A stretch of DNA of 64,000 bases from Amphiura filiformis (taxonomy: Eukaryota; Echinodermata; Ophiuroidea; Amphilepidida; Amphiuridae): NCBI RefSeq assembly GCF_039555335.1, contig NC_092637.1, positions 40,512,526 to 40,576,525 of the forward strand, written 5' to 3'. Position numbers and translations under genes: made by a program. The notes beneath the pieces were generated by a model. That model was not told the DNA's origin and searched no databases. It saw only the letters and a program-made list of their open reading frames with translations. This document shows, one piece after another, positions 35,399 through 47,071 of this stretch. The stretch's first letter is position 1, and each line of letters begins with the position of its first letter.

Positions 35399-38300
35399 AT
35401 GGCAAATTTGAGCATATTCCGAATCAATATTGCTCCTATCCTTGTTCTCCTTATCTTCTTTAATTTGGTATTTCATGTCATTGCTAGCTTGCAAATTGTT
35501 CCTCGCTGGAATACTGCTGATCAAAACAGCTTAACATGTTCTCTCACCAATGACACAAGGCCAATAATTGATGACGTCACCTTCACTTTCAATGGCGATC
35601 CAGTCAAAACGTGTAGCTTGCAATTAACAGCATCAGAAGGAACAGGAGTTCTATTACGGGTACTTCATGGAATGTCGCCTGATATCTTCATGTACGTAGA
35701 CAAGCAGGGAGATCTTTTGAATTGTCAGAATAGATACGTGGTTATTGCAACAAATGAATCCTGTTCCATTGCATTCTCTCACACTGAGTTCCAGCTTTTT
35801 CTGCATGGTAATGCTAGAGTCCATATGAATAACATACCAATAAACCAGTCTCTGTCTTTGTGCTCAGAAAGTAACAGTAAACAACAACAGACTGTGTCCG
35901 GAGTAGAAACAATTCAGTGTGATACAAATGAATTCAATAACACTATTTTCTGCCTACCGTTCTGTTCTTTGACCTTTCCACCTAATTGCAATGCTACTGT
36001 TGGTAACAGATATGTCCATTTCAAGTGTCTCAACCCCGATTCTAGCCACACAGCTCTCATAACGTATGCAGATGATATCATAATATTATACCTATCAAAA
36101 CAGAATATATTGGAAATCTCCCGAAATGCTTTCATCGGTCTCACACGTTTGTGGATAATTGATATCAGTTTGAACAGATTATCTAGACTATTTTCTCATA
36201 TTTTTGCGGGCTTAAAATCCCTAACATATCTGCATTTAAATAATAATAACCTGGTCTCTATACCCATTGATGTATTTCAAGATTTGCCACAACTTATGAA
36301 ACTATATTTACATGGTAACCAAATCAGGTCACTTCATGACAAGATGTTTCATGGAACAACTAGGCTGACTACCTTGGACCTTGCCAACAACGACCTGGCA
36401 CTTTTACCAAGAGGGTTGTTCAAAGGTTTGATACACCTTGACAATTTGCGTCTCCATGAAAATAAAATATTTGCATTAGATGGTGATTTGTTCATTGAAA
36501 CGCGTAAGCTGATTGTACTGCATCTGTCCGACAACAATCTGTCCGTTTTACCAAAAGGGTTGTTCAAAGGTTTAATAAACCTTAAACGGTTATATATCGC
36601 TAGAAATCAAATCAGTTCATTAGATGATGACTTGCTCATTGAAACAAATAAGCTAACTTTACTGGGTTTGGAAGAAAACAACTTGTATGTTTTACCAAAA
36701 GGGTTGTTCAAAGGTGTAATAAACATTAAAGAGCTGTATCTCTTTTGGAATCAAATAATTTCATTAGACGACGATTTGTTCAATGACACGCTACGGCTGA
36801 CTGTACTGGGTCTATCTGGCAACAACCTAACCGTTTTACCAAGAGGGTTGTTCAAAGCTTTGGTAAACCTTGAACAGTTGTCACTCTCTGGAAATGAAAT
36901 CATTTCGTTAGATGATGATTTGTTCAATATCACTAGTAAGTTGACATTGCTGAATCTGTATGACAACAACATGTCCGTTTTACCAAAAAGGTTGTTCAAA
37001 GGTTTGATAAACCTTGAAAAGCTGTCACTCTCTGGGAATCAAATAATTTCATTATACGACAATTTGTTCAATGACACGCTACGGCTGACTGTACTGGGTC
37101 TATCTGGCAACAACATGTCCGTTTTACCAAGAGGATTATTCAAAGGGTTGACAAAACTTGCTTACTTGTTTATCAATAAAAATCAAATAACTTCATTAGA
37201 TAATGCTTTGTTCGAGGAAACGCAAAAGCTGATTCTACTGAAACTGTCCGACAACAAACTTTCTCTTTTATCAAAAGGGTTGTTCAAAAGGTTGACAAAC
37301 CTGGAAGCGTTATACATCTATGGAAATCAAATTATTTCATTAGATGATGATTTGTTTGGGGAAACGAGTAAGCTGTCTATACTGTCTCTAACAAACAACA
37401 AACTGACCGTGTTACCAAAAGGGTTGTTCAAAGGTTTGATAAATCTTGAATTTTTGGGACTTTCTGAAAATCAAATTATTTCATTAGATGATGATTTGTT
37501 CGAGGAAACGCGTAACCTGTCTGTACTATTGTTATCTAACAACAGTCTGTCCATTTTACCAAAAGGATTGTTCAAAGGTTTGGCAAACCTAAAAGAGTTG
37601 AGCCTCGATGGAAATCAAATAGTTTCATTAGATGTAGATATGTTCAATGAAACTACTAATATGTCTTTACTGCTACTCAATTATAACAAATTAAGGCATT
37701 TGCCGAAGCAATTGTTCTTGCGACTTTATAATCTTATTTTGTTGCAACTCAATGACAATGAACTCAAATCATTAGATGATCAATTGTTTCAGGATTTGTC
37801 CAACTTGTACTTTTTGACTTTACATGAGAATAACTTTGTGAAAGTAGAACATAATGTATTTTGGAAGCTTGTTAATTTGGAAGTCCTGTCCTTGGGTGAT
37901 AACGCATTGACTACTTTAAATCACAAAACATTTAAAGGATTGTGGAGATGCCAACTTTTGGAACTGTTAAACAATCAGCTGCATGTCTTAGAGTCCCAAA
38001 TATTCAAAGATACAATAAACCTCCGTCATCTGGCCTTGTCCGGTAACAAGTTGACAAATATTCCAACTATTAGCAACCTAAAGCTACTTGCCTTTTTTGA
38101 CTTGCGAGACAACAGTCTGACTATGATAGATAAGCATACATTTATTGGCGTACCAAAGCAGATAGAAATTATTGTAAGCCAAAATGAAGTCTGTGAATGC
38201 TATGTACCAAGTGATGTTAATTGCATAGCTTTAGACGTGAGATCCCCATATTTAACATGCGACAGATTATTGTCTGATAAGGTGTTGATGGGCATGATGT

Positions 38301-39317
38301 GGGTTATTGGTGTGAATGCCATAGCTGGAAATATATTTGTTTTAAGTAGGAAAAAAACCAAAGACAAAAAAGGAAAAGTTCAAACATTCCTGCTTACCAA
38401 TCTGGCGATGTCTGATTTACTCATGGGTATGTATATGCTAGTTATCGCATCAGCTGATAGTTATTTTGGCGAACATTTTCCTATGCAAGCTGAGTCTTGG
38501 AGAACTGGTATTACCTGCAGAATTGCTGGGGGAATGTCAATAGTATCCAGTGAAGCTTCAGTTTTCTTTGTAACATTGATAAGCATTGACAGATTCATGA
38601 ACATTCGATTTCCTTACTCTCATCGCAAGTTGAGGAAAAAGTCATCAGCTTTAGTAGCTTCATTTCTTTGGCTGATTTCTCTGACATTAGGTGTTATACC
38701 TCTCTGCTTTATCCGGGAATAATTATAGATTTTACGAGAACTCTCACGTATGCATCGGACTTCCACTTGCTAAATTTGAAAGATTTGTCAAGGATGTATC
38801 AAAAGAATTTATTTCTCCTCATAATAAAACTCATAATAAAACTTATTATTATGATAAGTTTTTTGTCGATTCTGAATCTCTCGGACGTGTTTCCGGTTAT
38901 TATTATGGTTCGGCATTATTTCTGGGTCTCAATGGCATTTGCTGTATTGTTATACTGGTGTGTTATGTAGAGATTGTGCGATCTGTCGTCAAGTCATCAA
39001 AACAAGCAGGACGTGATCTAGATATGAAACAACAGATCAAAATGACTTCCAAAGTCTCTGCCATAATTCTTACAGATTTCTTTTGTTGGGCCCCTATAAT
39101 TGTACTTGGGACATTGGTGCAAGTCGGGGTCATGGCTCTACCCCCTTCGGTATTCGCATGGTCTGTTGTATTTATTTTACCCATTAACTCTGCAATCAAC
39201 CCGTACTTGTACACTATTGCGGCACTCGTCAGCAATTACCGTAAAGAAAAGCAAAATCACCGGGTTGAGAATAAGAGAGAACCACCTCGGCCATGGGAAA
39301 AGAAGCCATTACGATAA
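35399..39317 (+). CDS. LRR-rich rhodopsin-type GPCR (LGR-like), single exon, one frameshift
   Basis: Start chosen at the ATG at 35399 (A at -3, G at +4), which opens a hydrophobic signal peptide (PILVLLIFFNLVFHVIAS). Residues about 32-220 are a cysteine-bearing N-terminal segment without a recognisable LDLa module. About 28-29 LRRs of 24 residues follow (about 224-917), then a cysteine cap (CECY, NCIAL, LTCDRL), and a 7TM domain from about 961. The domain shows TM2 NLAMSDLL, a SIDRF in place of DRY, TM6 DFFCWAPI and NPYLY at about 1266. Near 38701-38705 the frame shifts by one base between TM4 (GVIPL) and the next loop (ALSGNNYRFYE); both sides are otherwise intact, totalling about 1,305 codons. 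Family knowledge: LGRs couple large ectodomains to G proteins for hormone or relaxin-like ligands. The ligand here is unknown. The frameshift may be a sequencing error, a null allele or a young pseudogene. Confidence 0.88.
36400..37720 (+). repeat. 144-bp (two-LRR) tandem modules inside the receptor gene
   Basis: The DNA phrase ACCAAAAGGGTTGTTCAAAGG or close variants recurs at 36551, 36695, 36839, 36983 and 37127, exactly 144 bp apart, and continues to about 37560. Each 48-residue module pairs an LRR ending in SLDDDLFNET with one ending in VLPKGLFKGL. The high DNA similarity shows that the ectodomain grew by duplicating pairs of LRRs. Confidence 0.9.
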
Positions 39318-39478
39318 GGATAAACTCCTGAAGTGGAGAATAACAGAGATGAACCGCGACCATGGGAGCATAAGCCTTTACAACACATAGTGTATTTTAC
39401 CCATACGAAAAATCATTCTGTACCGTGCATGCACAGATCACTGACAGTGACGCAATCAACCAATCAGCAGTTGGAAAA
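39318..39478 (+). pseudogene. Readable second copy of the receptor's C-terminal tail, past the stop
   Basis: The gene's last codons read VENKREPPRPWEKKPLR then TAA. After a second in-frame TAA the same frame continues VENNRDEPRPWEHKPLQ and runs open for about 50 codons to the TAA at about 39482. The tail therefore contains a tandem repeat of about 60 bp whose second unit is now untranslated. Confidence 0.6.
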
Positions 39479-40199
39479 TCGTTAACCCAATGATGTCATC
39501 GCTGCATTTTCATTGATAAAATTCAGCATCGTTCAAAAACACGAGTTTTTAATTGCAACAATTTAAGGTTTTGTGTATGAATGTCACTGTCTATCTCAAA
39601 TTAACATTGTGTATTATCGTAGCGTAGAATGCCTTGAAATTTGTGAGGCGGGTTTGTCGCAAATTTGGCGGTTCTGTTGTTTTTTGTGACATTAAAAATC
39701 CATCTTTTGCATGGCCGCTGTGTGTGTGTGTGTGGGGGGAGTGGGGGTGGGTGGGGGGTGTGTGTGTGTGTGTGTGTGTGAACGGGGTCAGCTATGCACG
39801 CATAGATTCTGTTCGACCTGCATGCATAAACACTAGTACAGCTGACTGAATGTACCAATCGTAGCAGGGTGTAAAAATATACAACAAAGTCAATGTTTTA
39901 TCTCAAATACGCTATGGTGTAAATATAAGCATTTGAATAATTTAACAATAATTTGAACCTGAAAAATAAATGAACATGAAAATTCATGAGTGATTTTTCA
40001 ACATATTTGACTGTTGGATAAATATGTGTGCTGCAACTTTGGAGCTAAGGCAATATGGCGCAATACTTTGAAGTTGGTAATGGGTAAATTACACTGTGCA
40101 ACATACCCCTCCGGATGAAAAATTGCAAAAGACACAATATCTTTCTCAGTGAAATCTATGAAGTTCTCAATACATAGAACTACTCTAGTTACGGTGGTC
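39479..40199. repeat. Receptor 3' flank with a GT/GGGGTG microsatellite at 39718-39780
   Basis: The microsatellite is (TG)n, then a G-rich GTGGGGGTGGGTGGGG block, then (TG)n. An AATAAA near 39965 could serve as poly(A) signal. No gene was seen. Confidence 0.7.
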
Positions 40200-40740
40200 A
40201 GCTAAATCGTGAAAAATGTTTAAAGACTTCGATATTTAATGAAATCATTATAATAATATATCAATTGTAATTATCATGTGGGATAGCACTAAATGAAATG
40301 AAATTATTATAAAAATGCAATTATTCTACTCACCATATGCATATATGGAACAACACTGAATGTATTAAGGAATAAAATAGTCGTGAGACATAAGTTAAAA
40401 CTTTCTTATATTATGTATTGTTATAATACTGTATTATTGTAATCACAGTGTGGAACAATAAGTAAACTCGTTATTATGATGTCTATAACGGAAAAGCACT
40501 AAATGTAATGAAATCGCTAAACGATTTATTAATTGTAATCACCATGTCATGAAATCATTATAATGATATATTAACTTTAATTGCCATTTTGGGCAACACT
40601 ATATGTAACGACATTGCTATAATGAGGTATTAACTACCATGTAGAATTACAATAAATGTGATAGCAATTTTATAATGCATTAATTGTTATCGCCATGTGG
40701 AATAACAATCAATCTTAAAAACTTGTAATCATTCAAATGA

Positions 40741-41130
40741 AAAAGTTGGTCAACGAATCTAAAGAACTGCAAACTTGGCGAAAACTGTTGCCACACCTGA
40801 GCGTTAATTGGCCAACATCCTTCCCCGCTCCCCTATTGCAATGTTGATTTGGACAAAATCGTCATCATTTCTACATTACAGTCTCCCAACATTGAAAAAT
40901 GCGGGTGGGGTGGGGAAGGGGAGAGTGTAATCTAAATGTGCATTTGCAACTATTATACAAAATAATACGGAACTATCACATACTTAGCTTCGTGCTTTTA
41001 ACACCAGAACGTACAGGTGTGGCAACGAATTACCGCCAGGGTTGTAGGTAGTATTAAAAAAGTAACATGCATAATGACTTTTAATGAAATCAAATCATAA
41101 CTTCAAACTTCCATTTGCCCTTATGCCACA
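40741..41130. other. Non-coding stretch inside the decayed array
   Basis: Sequence unlike the minisatellite. It contains CCTTCCCCGCTCCCC near 40820 and a partly complementary GGGGTGGGGAAGGGGAG near 40907, and AATGTTGATTTGG near 40843 with a loose partner. It may be a further small hairpin insertion. Confidence 0.4.
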
Positions 41131-41201
41131 GAGTCAATGGGCAATTTACTGAATGTAATGAAATTGCTATAATGATGTAATGGCGGACAACACTAAATAT
41201 A

Positions 41202-41721
41202 CAGTAAGCCAAAAAATTAAGGTACCAGTTATATTCACCCCCTGTATATCCTAAATTAAGACAGGTATGTCATAATTGAAACCAGCTAATAGCTGCATCT
41301 TTTAGCTCGAATTTAAGACCTCATTTGTAGATATTGTTCTAGAAATAAAAACACTACGATCCAAATACCCAAGGAAGATGGACATTTAAAAGTTGCAGTT
41401 TGCTCCATCTCAAATCCTATTGATCTGTACACAAAGCGTTCGCGAGCAAGAAAACCAGCGCAGTGCTTCCATTGATTAACACGTTAAAACTAGCGCCGTG
41501 CTTTCATTGATTAGAACACAAAAGTACAACTTTTGATTTCGTTTCTTCATTAGGTTTTAGATCACCGTTTCTTCAATTCTCAACCAATTTCAACAAATAA
41601 GGTCTTAAATCAGAGCTAAAGAATGCAGGTATGGGCTGTTTGTTTTAATTTTGACATACCTGTCTTTATTTAGGATATACGGGGGTGAACACAACTGGTA
41701 CCTTAATTTTTTGGCTTACTG
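41202..41721. mobile_element. Mariner-like MITE with TA target duplication
   Basis: 520 bp with inverted ends CAGTAAGCCAAAAAATTAAG at 41202 and its complement ending at 41721. TIR similarity runs for about 130 bp (GGTACCAGTT, CACCCCC, AGACAGGTATGTCA). TA is present on both sides. CAGTNNG plus an A run is typical of Tc1/mariner ends. There is no transposase, so it is non-autonomous. Confidence 0.88.
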
Positions 41722-42026
41722 TATAAAGAAATTTTTAAAGGGTATTCAGAATGAGATCACCATGTAGAACAACAATTAAAACCTGTCACCATTAAAACAA
41801 GTATTACGAAAAAAGAAAGACTGATAATAAATTCTATTATTATAACACTTGGCTCTGATTTCTATTTCAATATACTAAGACTAATACGTTACCTAATGCA
41901 TCCAAGGAAACCGAGCCAAACTTATGAAATACTCAGCTTACTTTAATTCAATGACAAATTTATAATGATTAACATTGTAAGCACCGTGTAGTAGAAAACA
42001 TCAAATCATCAAAGCTTGTCATAATT

Positions 42027-42245
42027 GAGTGGCTCAGTATAAAAACGACGTAAGGCACATTTGTGATTTTGAGAAAAAGGGACTTTTGCAATCTTGCATT
42101 CATACGGAAATGTAAAAAAGGGTGATTTCTTTTACTTCTAGGGACTGTTTACTAAAACTAAGTGATAAATAGAGGTCATTAGGACACCTGAAAATCTATA
42201 TTTTCACAAAAATGTGCCATACGCTGTTTTTATACTGAGCCACTC
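42027..42245. mobile_element. Small MITE with GAGTGGCTCAG ends
   Basis: 219 bp. Inverted ends GAGTGGCTCAGTATAAAAAC run about 40 bp, up to GCACATTTGTG. AATT lies on both sides (42023-42026, 42246-42249) as a possible target duplication. Non-coding. Confidence 0.82.
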
Positions 42246-42344
42246 AATTAAAATGCAATAGTAGGTCAAAGAATCTGAATAACAAAGTAATATGGAAACA
42301 CAAACCATACATATTCATACTCTCCGACATCTGTTTGGCTTACT

Positions 42345-42715
42345 TTAAGGTTATTAATTATTTTAAACTGTTGTGATTTGGTAGTTCACAGCATCTTACG
42401 AATGGTAGTGAGCTTTGGCAAAAACTGCATTGCTCAATTCATAGCGAGCGTGTAGAAGATTTAAGATATCACAGATATACTTTTATAGGTGCTGCGGTTC
42501 TTGAGTTACGTTGTAAAGAGGGCTGAAACAACAACACTTTGTAAAACGTACATAACTCATTAACAACAATAAATTAAGCAAGTTTGCAAAGTATACGATT
42601 TGTAGAACTAACTTTTGCAAAACATCAAGGTGTTAATTTTCAATAATATATTGATCTAGATAATAAAAATCGATTTTTTTTTTTCTTTTACCAACAATAC
42701 CTCGTCTACCCTTAA
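42345..42715 (+). repeat. TTAA-bounded dispersed repeat, copy 3 of 3
   Basis: TTAAGGTTATTAATTATTTT start, CTCGTCTACCCTTAA end. Close to copy 2 except for a T-rich indel near 42675. Confidence 0.85.
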
Positions 42716-42839
42716 CAACATCAAATGCAATGATAACGTAATCAATGTATTAATTGTATTCACCATGTGGAGTAACACTAAATATAATAAAACCATAACG
42801 GTTTATTGAAATCAGTATTTATTTATAACATTCTGCCGA

Positions 42840-43080
42840 AGCCAGGCTAATCGCAATAGTGCTCAGAGGCTACTAAATTTAAGGGAGCCATCTGGATATG
42901 ACGGGACAGGGATATGGGAAGAGGTCCGATTTTAGATGCAGGAGGAAAACCGGAGCACCTGGAGAAAAACCTGCGAGGACGAGCATGGATCGGCAACCAA
43001 ACTCACATGTGGCGCCGCGGGGAATTGAACCCGGGCCACAGTGGTGAGAAGCGAGCGAGAAGACCACTACACTAACCAGT
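42840..43080 (-). mobile_element. tRNA-derived SINE
   Basis: The minus strand has an A-box-like TGGTTAGTGTAGTGGT and a B-box-like GGGTTCAATTCC, about 30 bp apart, in the head. The body contains TCCTCGCAGGTTTTTCTCC and GGTGCTCCGGTTTTCCTCC. That body resembles a conserved core found in tRNA-derived SINEs of several marine animals (resemblance recalled, not searched). AGTATAAAGGTGTA recurs around the 5' edge. Pol III transcription by the internal promoter is the expected mode. Confidence 0.7.
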
Positions 43081-43260
43081 ATAAAGGTGTATACACAGTA
43101 TAAAGGTGTATTACACATTACACAGTACACTACACAGTATAAAGGTGTATTATTGTAATCACCATAATGGAAAACATTACATTTATAATGAATGTATATT
43201 GTAATCACTATGCGTAACAACACAAAATGTAATGTAATCGTTAAAATATTGTGTAAATTG

Positions 43261-43633
43261 TAGTCAATTCAATTCATTCAAATTACATCAGTTTTATTTA
43301 TCAATAATTATCATCAAAAATGGTACAATAATACAATAAACGTGACATAAGAGGTATAATATCACTCATACATAAATTCTAGACAGTTCATTGGTTAACT
43401 ACCATTTATCATTTTTACCATCAGCCTCTCCGTGTGATAGTTTTTACCTTCATAGTGCTGCGCCATAGTGCGCCTGCGCCAAGCCGTGCGCTGACTCTGA
43501 GACTCGCCGATGTAGCTATGAGGTGGACCCCAAAATGTATTTCACGGCAAAACATGGTGTTATGTTGATGAAAAAATGTATTTCCTACCGTAAATAGTAT
43601 TTTAGTAATAGAATTTATGTACGAGTGATATAA
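43261..43633. other. Non-coding stretch
   Basis: AT-rich start (possibly the tail of an element) and a GC-richer patch at 43430-43530. Nothing further is supported. Confidence 0.35.
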
Positions 43634-43790
43634 AACAAATATTAACTGTCTTAAATTCGTGTAATGGTCCAAATATAATCATTCGGTGAAAGATGTATTG
43701 TTCCATTCCACTCGCCGTTCCGGGTCGTGTCCATCTTTCACCTCGTGATTATATTTCGACCATCACACTGATAGACGGTTAATATTTACA
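43634..43790. repeat. Hairpin with arms about 65 bp
   Basis: AAATATTAACTGTCT, GTAATGGTCCAAATATAATC and GGTGAAAGATG on the left are mirrored by the inverse complements CATCTTTCACCTC, GATTATATTTCGACCATCAC and GTTAATATTT on the right. The loop is about 35 bp. MITE-like; no target duplication resolved. Confidence 0.7.
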
Positions 43791-43983
43791 TACTATTTAA
43801 TCACCATGTGGGACAACATTAAATGTAATGAAATTATTATAATGATGAGCTGGTATACATTGTAATAACCATGCATTAAATCTTATGAAAACGTTATCAT
43901 GATATTTAATTGTAATAACCATGCGAAAGAATACTAAATGTACATTTTGGATTTTTTGCTTTTCGAAACCAAGTGAAATTTAA

Positions 43984-44036
43984 CTCACTACAATATTTCG
44001 TCCTATGCGTCGGAGGACTTCATCAGGTATGACTGA
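43984..44036 (-). ncRNA. Hammerhead ribozyme in the inverted terminal fragment
   Basis: Read on the minus strand: CTGATGA, a 5-bp stem II (GTCCT/AGGAC) with a 9-base loop, then GAAA, a very short stem III and a TGTA cleavage site. This matches the minimal type I hammerheads reported in PLE terminal repeats. There is one extra A between CTGATGA and stem II. Confidence 0.65.
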
Positions 44037-44472
44037 TTTTGGTCATCTGATCCACTTTCCCGGCAAACAAGTTTGAGTGGTTTCCGGTATTCCTTAGTCT
44101 CTTTTGCAGACTTCAAAAGTGGATCGTAGACATGACTCAAGAGGTAGGTGCCCTCCTCCCTGTTTAGGGTGTTGGTGCCCCGTCTTCTAATCTCCATTGC
44201 TTCTCTGACTTCTCTTGATCTTTTGTCGTGCTCCCGTCCAAGTATCTTTGATTCTTCCCAATCTATAACGTGGTTTGCCCTTGCTACGTGATCTGATATG
44301 GCTGATTTGGTCTGTTCCATTTCCGATGTCCTGCGTTCTGAGCGAGTGAACTTTTTTTCATTGGCCTTTTTTGTCATGTCTACGATCCACTTTTGAAGTC
44401 TGCAAAAGAGACTAAGGAATACCGGAAACCACTCAAACTTGTTTGCCGGGAAAGTGGATCAGAGGACCAAAA

Positions 44473-44528
44473 TCAGTCATACCTGATGAAGTCCTCCGAC
44501 GCATAGGACGAAATATTGTAGTGAGTTA
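44473..44528 (+). ncRNA. Hammerhead ribozyme in the 5' pLTR
   Basis: CTGATGA at 44483-44489, stem II GTCCT/AGGAC, GAAA at 44510-44513, predicted cleavage after A44520. Stem I is formed by CATAC before the core and GTGAG after the site. It lies upstream of the PLE start codon, where self-cleavage would define an RNA 5' end. Core bases are intact; activity is not tested. Confidence 0.7.
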
Positions 44529-44587
44529 AATTTCACTTGGTTTCGAAAAGCAAAAAATCCAAAATGTTTATTTATTGAACAAACCTG

Positions 44588-46823
44588 ATGAATCTATTCA
44601 ACGAAGTTAGAAACGTATACGGACAACCAACGGTCAAGAAAATACGTGACTTGGAGAATGTAAACAAGAAAATCTCTAGACATAAAAATCATCTGACATT
44701 CACGCACCGCTGCAAGGATCCGAATCTAACGCCGGTAAGCCTGAAACTGAAGTGCCCTATTCGGACTAATAACGCCAAAAAGATCGTTGAAAAGGCGGAA
44801 AAAGATCTTGTTCGGGAGCGAATTCGCGTGATCAGTAATAAATTAGTTTCCCTAAACCAAAAACACAATGTAATCAACAAAGAAATAGAAACGATCGTCA
44901 ACCCGGAAGTAAAATCACAGGTCGATTTTCATGTCAACAACACGCGTGTTACGGAAAATGAAAAATGCAAAATCCGTCAAACCGCGAAGTTAGAGAAGTT
45001 GAAAGACAAAAATGTGAGCAAAATATCGCCACTAAAGCGCTACGATAATGTAGACCTTTCTGGAAATCAGCTCAAGAAATGGGTGACGAACCTTTCCAAG
45101 CAGAAGCTTACGGATCCGGAGGAAAAAATCTTACAAAAAAGGCTTGAACTTCGCGGTAAGTTGTGAACATGTACCAAATGAAGATTTCATAGTAGCAACC
45201 GAAAAGGCGTGTAGTTTCATCCCCGCGAATGATAGGCCAGCTTTGAGAGCTGAAGTTGTTGGTGTGCTACGAAATGCCAAGCCTCCCCAGTCAAACATAT
45301 CTAAAGAGGAGAGGGCGGCTATTAATTCATTAAAGATGAAAGATAAAAGATGAAAAGACATATGAAACTTTAAAAGCCGACCCTACACCAAAGTACAAGC
45401 GCAATTTAATTGCTATCCTCTCTAGACTCCAAAAGGAAAACAAAATTGATCATGCTCAGTATAGGCTGCTATACCCCACCACAGCCAATACCCCAAGACT
45501 GTATTGTACGACAAAAATTCACAAGCAGGGCAATCCAGTAAGACCTATCGTAGATTACACAGACTCTCTCGGATATGAAACATCTAAAGCGCTAGCCGGC
45601 CTACTCAATCCTCTCATCGGGAACACTGAGCATCATGTTAAAAATTCCAAAGACCTTGCAGAAGAACTCAGTGGTGTTTTCATTGAAGATCATGAAATTT
45701 TTAATTCCCATGATGTTGTTTCACTCTTTACCAATACACCAATCAAAGAAGCTCTCGGCATAATCAAGCAAAGATTGATTGAGGACAAAGACTTAAAAAA
45801 GCTCACTAAACTTGAGGTCGACGACATAATCGAGCTTCTCGAATTCATTTTGACAACAACCTATTTTGAATTCCGGGGCACCATCTACAGACAACGCTTT
45901 GGCGCCGCGATGGGCAGCCCAGTTAGCCCCATCATTGCTAATTTTTTCATGGAATTTTTGGAGCAACAGGCCATCGCGACGGCCCCTTTAGAGTTTAAGC
46001 CACGGTATTGGCGGCGCTATGTCGACGACGTGCTCGAAATAATTCAAGAGGGTCAAGTACAAAACCTAACTGACCATCTGAATTCTGTCGACGAAACTGA
46101 GAGTATCAAATTTACCTTTGAAGAAGAAAAAAATGGCCAAATCCCATTTTTAGATACTTTGATTGTCAGAAAGCCAGATGGATCTATCAAGCTTTTAGTA
46201 TATCGCAAACCAACTCATACAGACCAGTATCTGAATTTCAAATCGGAACACCCTCTCCACCAAAAAATGGGTGTAATAAGAACCCTGTTTGACCGCATGA
46301 ACTCCGTTGTAACGGAAACGGAAGATAGAATCAAAGAAGAAGAGCGAGTGCGTGCAGCCTTGAAAAATTGTGGCTACCCGGATTGGGCCATGGATAAAGT
46401 AAAAAACCAAATGCATAATAAAACCAAAGATGCTGAAAAACTGAGATCAAAGAAAAGTAAGACCGCCGAGGAAAAAAGCAAAGGCATGGTGGTCATTCCT
46501 TATGTCAGCGGCCTTTCAGAACGTATCCAAAGAGTATATAAAAACACAAAGTTGACACGGCAATGAAACCCCACCGCACTCTCACACAAATACTAGTCCA
46601 CCCAAAAGACAAACGTGAAAAGGAAAAAACCGGCAATTGCATTTATGAAATCGGCTGCAAAAACTGTCATCTCTCCTATGTCGGTGAAACCTCACGGATG
46701 TTCGGCACTAGACTTGCTGAACATAAAGCGGAAGTCAAAAAGGCCAATGAAAAAAGTTCACTCGCTCAGAACGCAGGACATCGGAAATGGAACAGACCAA
46801 ATCAGCCATATCAGATCACGTAG
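44588..46823 (+). pseudogene. PLE reverse transcriptase - GIY-YIG endonuclease, broken frame
   Basis: An ATG at 44588 lies a few bases before the pLTR end. Successive pieces encode the N-terminal KKIRDLENVNKK region, a linker, the RT fingers and palm (YCTTKIHKQGNPVRPIVDY, SPVSPIIANFF, YVDDV near 46020) and the GIY-YIG domain with its extra cysteines (CKNC). PLE RTs are related to telomerase; the nuclease nicks target DNA for primed reverse transcription. Several frame changes separate the pieces. Confidence 0.85.
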
Positions 46824-47071
46824 CAAGGGCAAACCACGTTATAGATTGGGAAGAATCAAAGATACTTGGACGGGAGCACGACAAAAGATCAAGAGAAGTC
46901 AGAGAAGCAATGGAGATTAGAAGACGGGGCACCAACACCCTAAACAGGGAGGAGGGCACCTACCTCTTGAGTCATGTCTACGATCCACTTTTGAAGTCTG
47001 CAAAAGAGACTAAGGAATACCGGAAACCACTCAAACTTGTTTGCCGGGAAAGTGGATCAGATGACCAAAAT

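Noticed and set aside
36400-37720. CRISPR-like regular direct repeats
   Set aside because: The 144-bp periodicity encodes LRR pairs within a eukaryotic receptor frame. Spacing and repeat length do not fit a CRISPR array.
39601-39858. Minus-strand frame with an (HT)n tract
   Set aside because: It is the translation of the GT microsatellite at 39718-39780.
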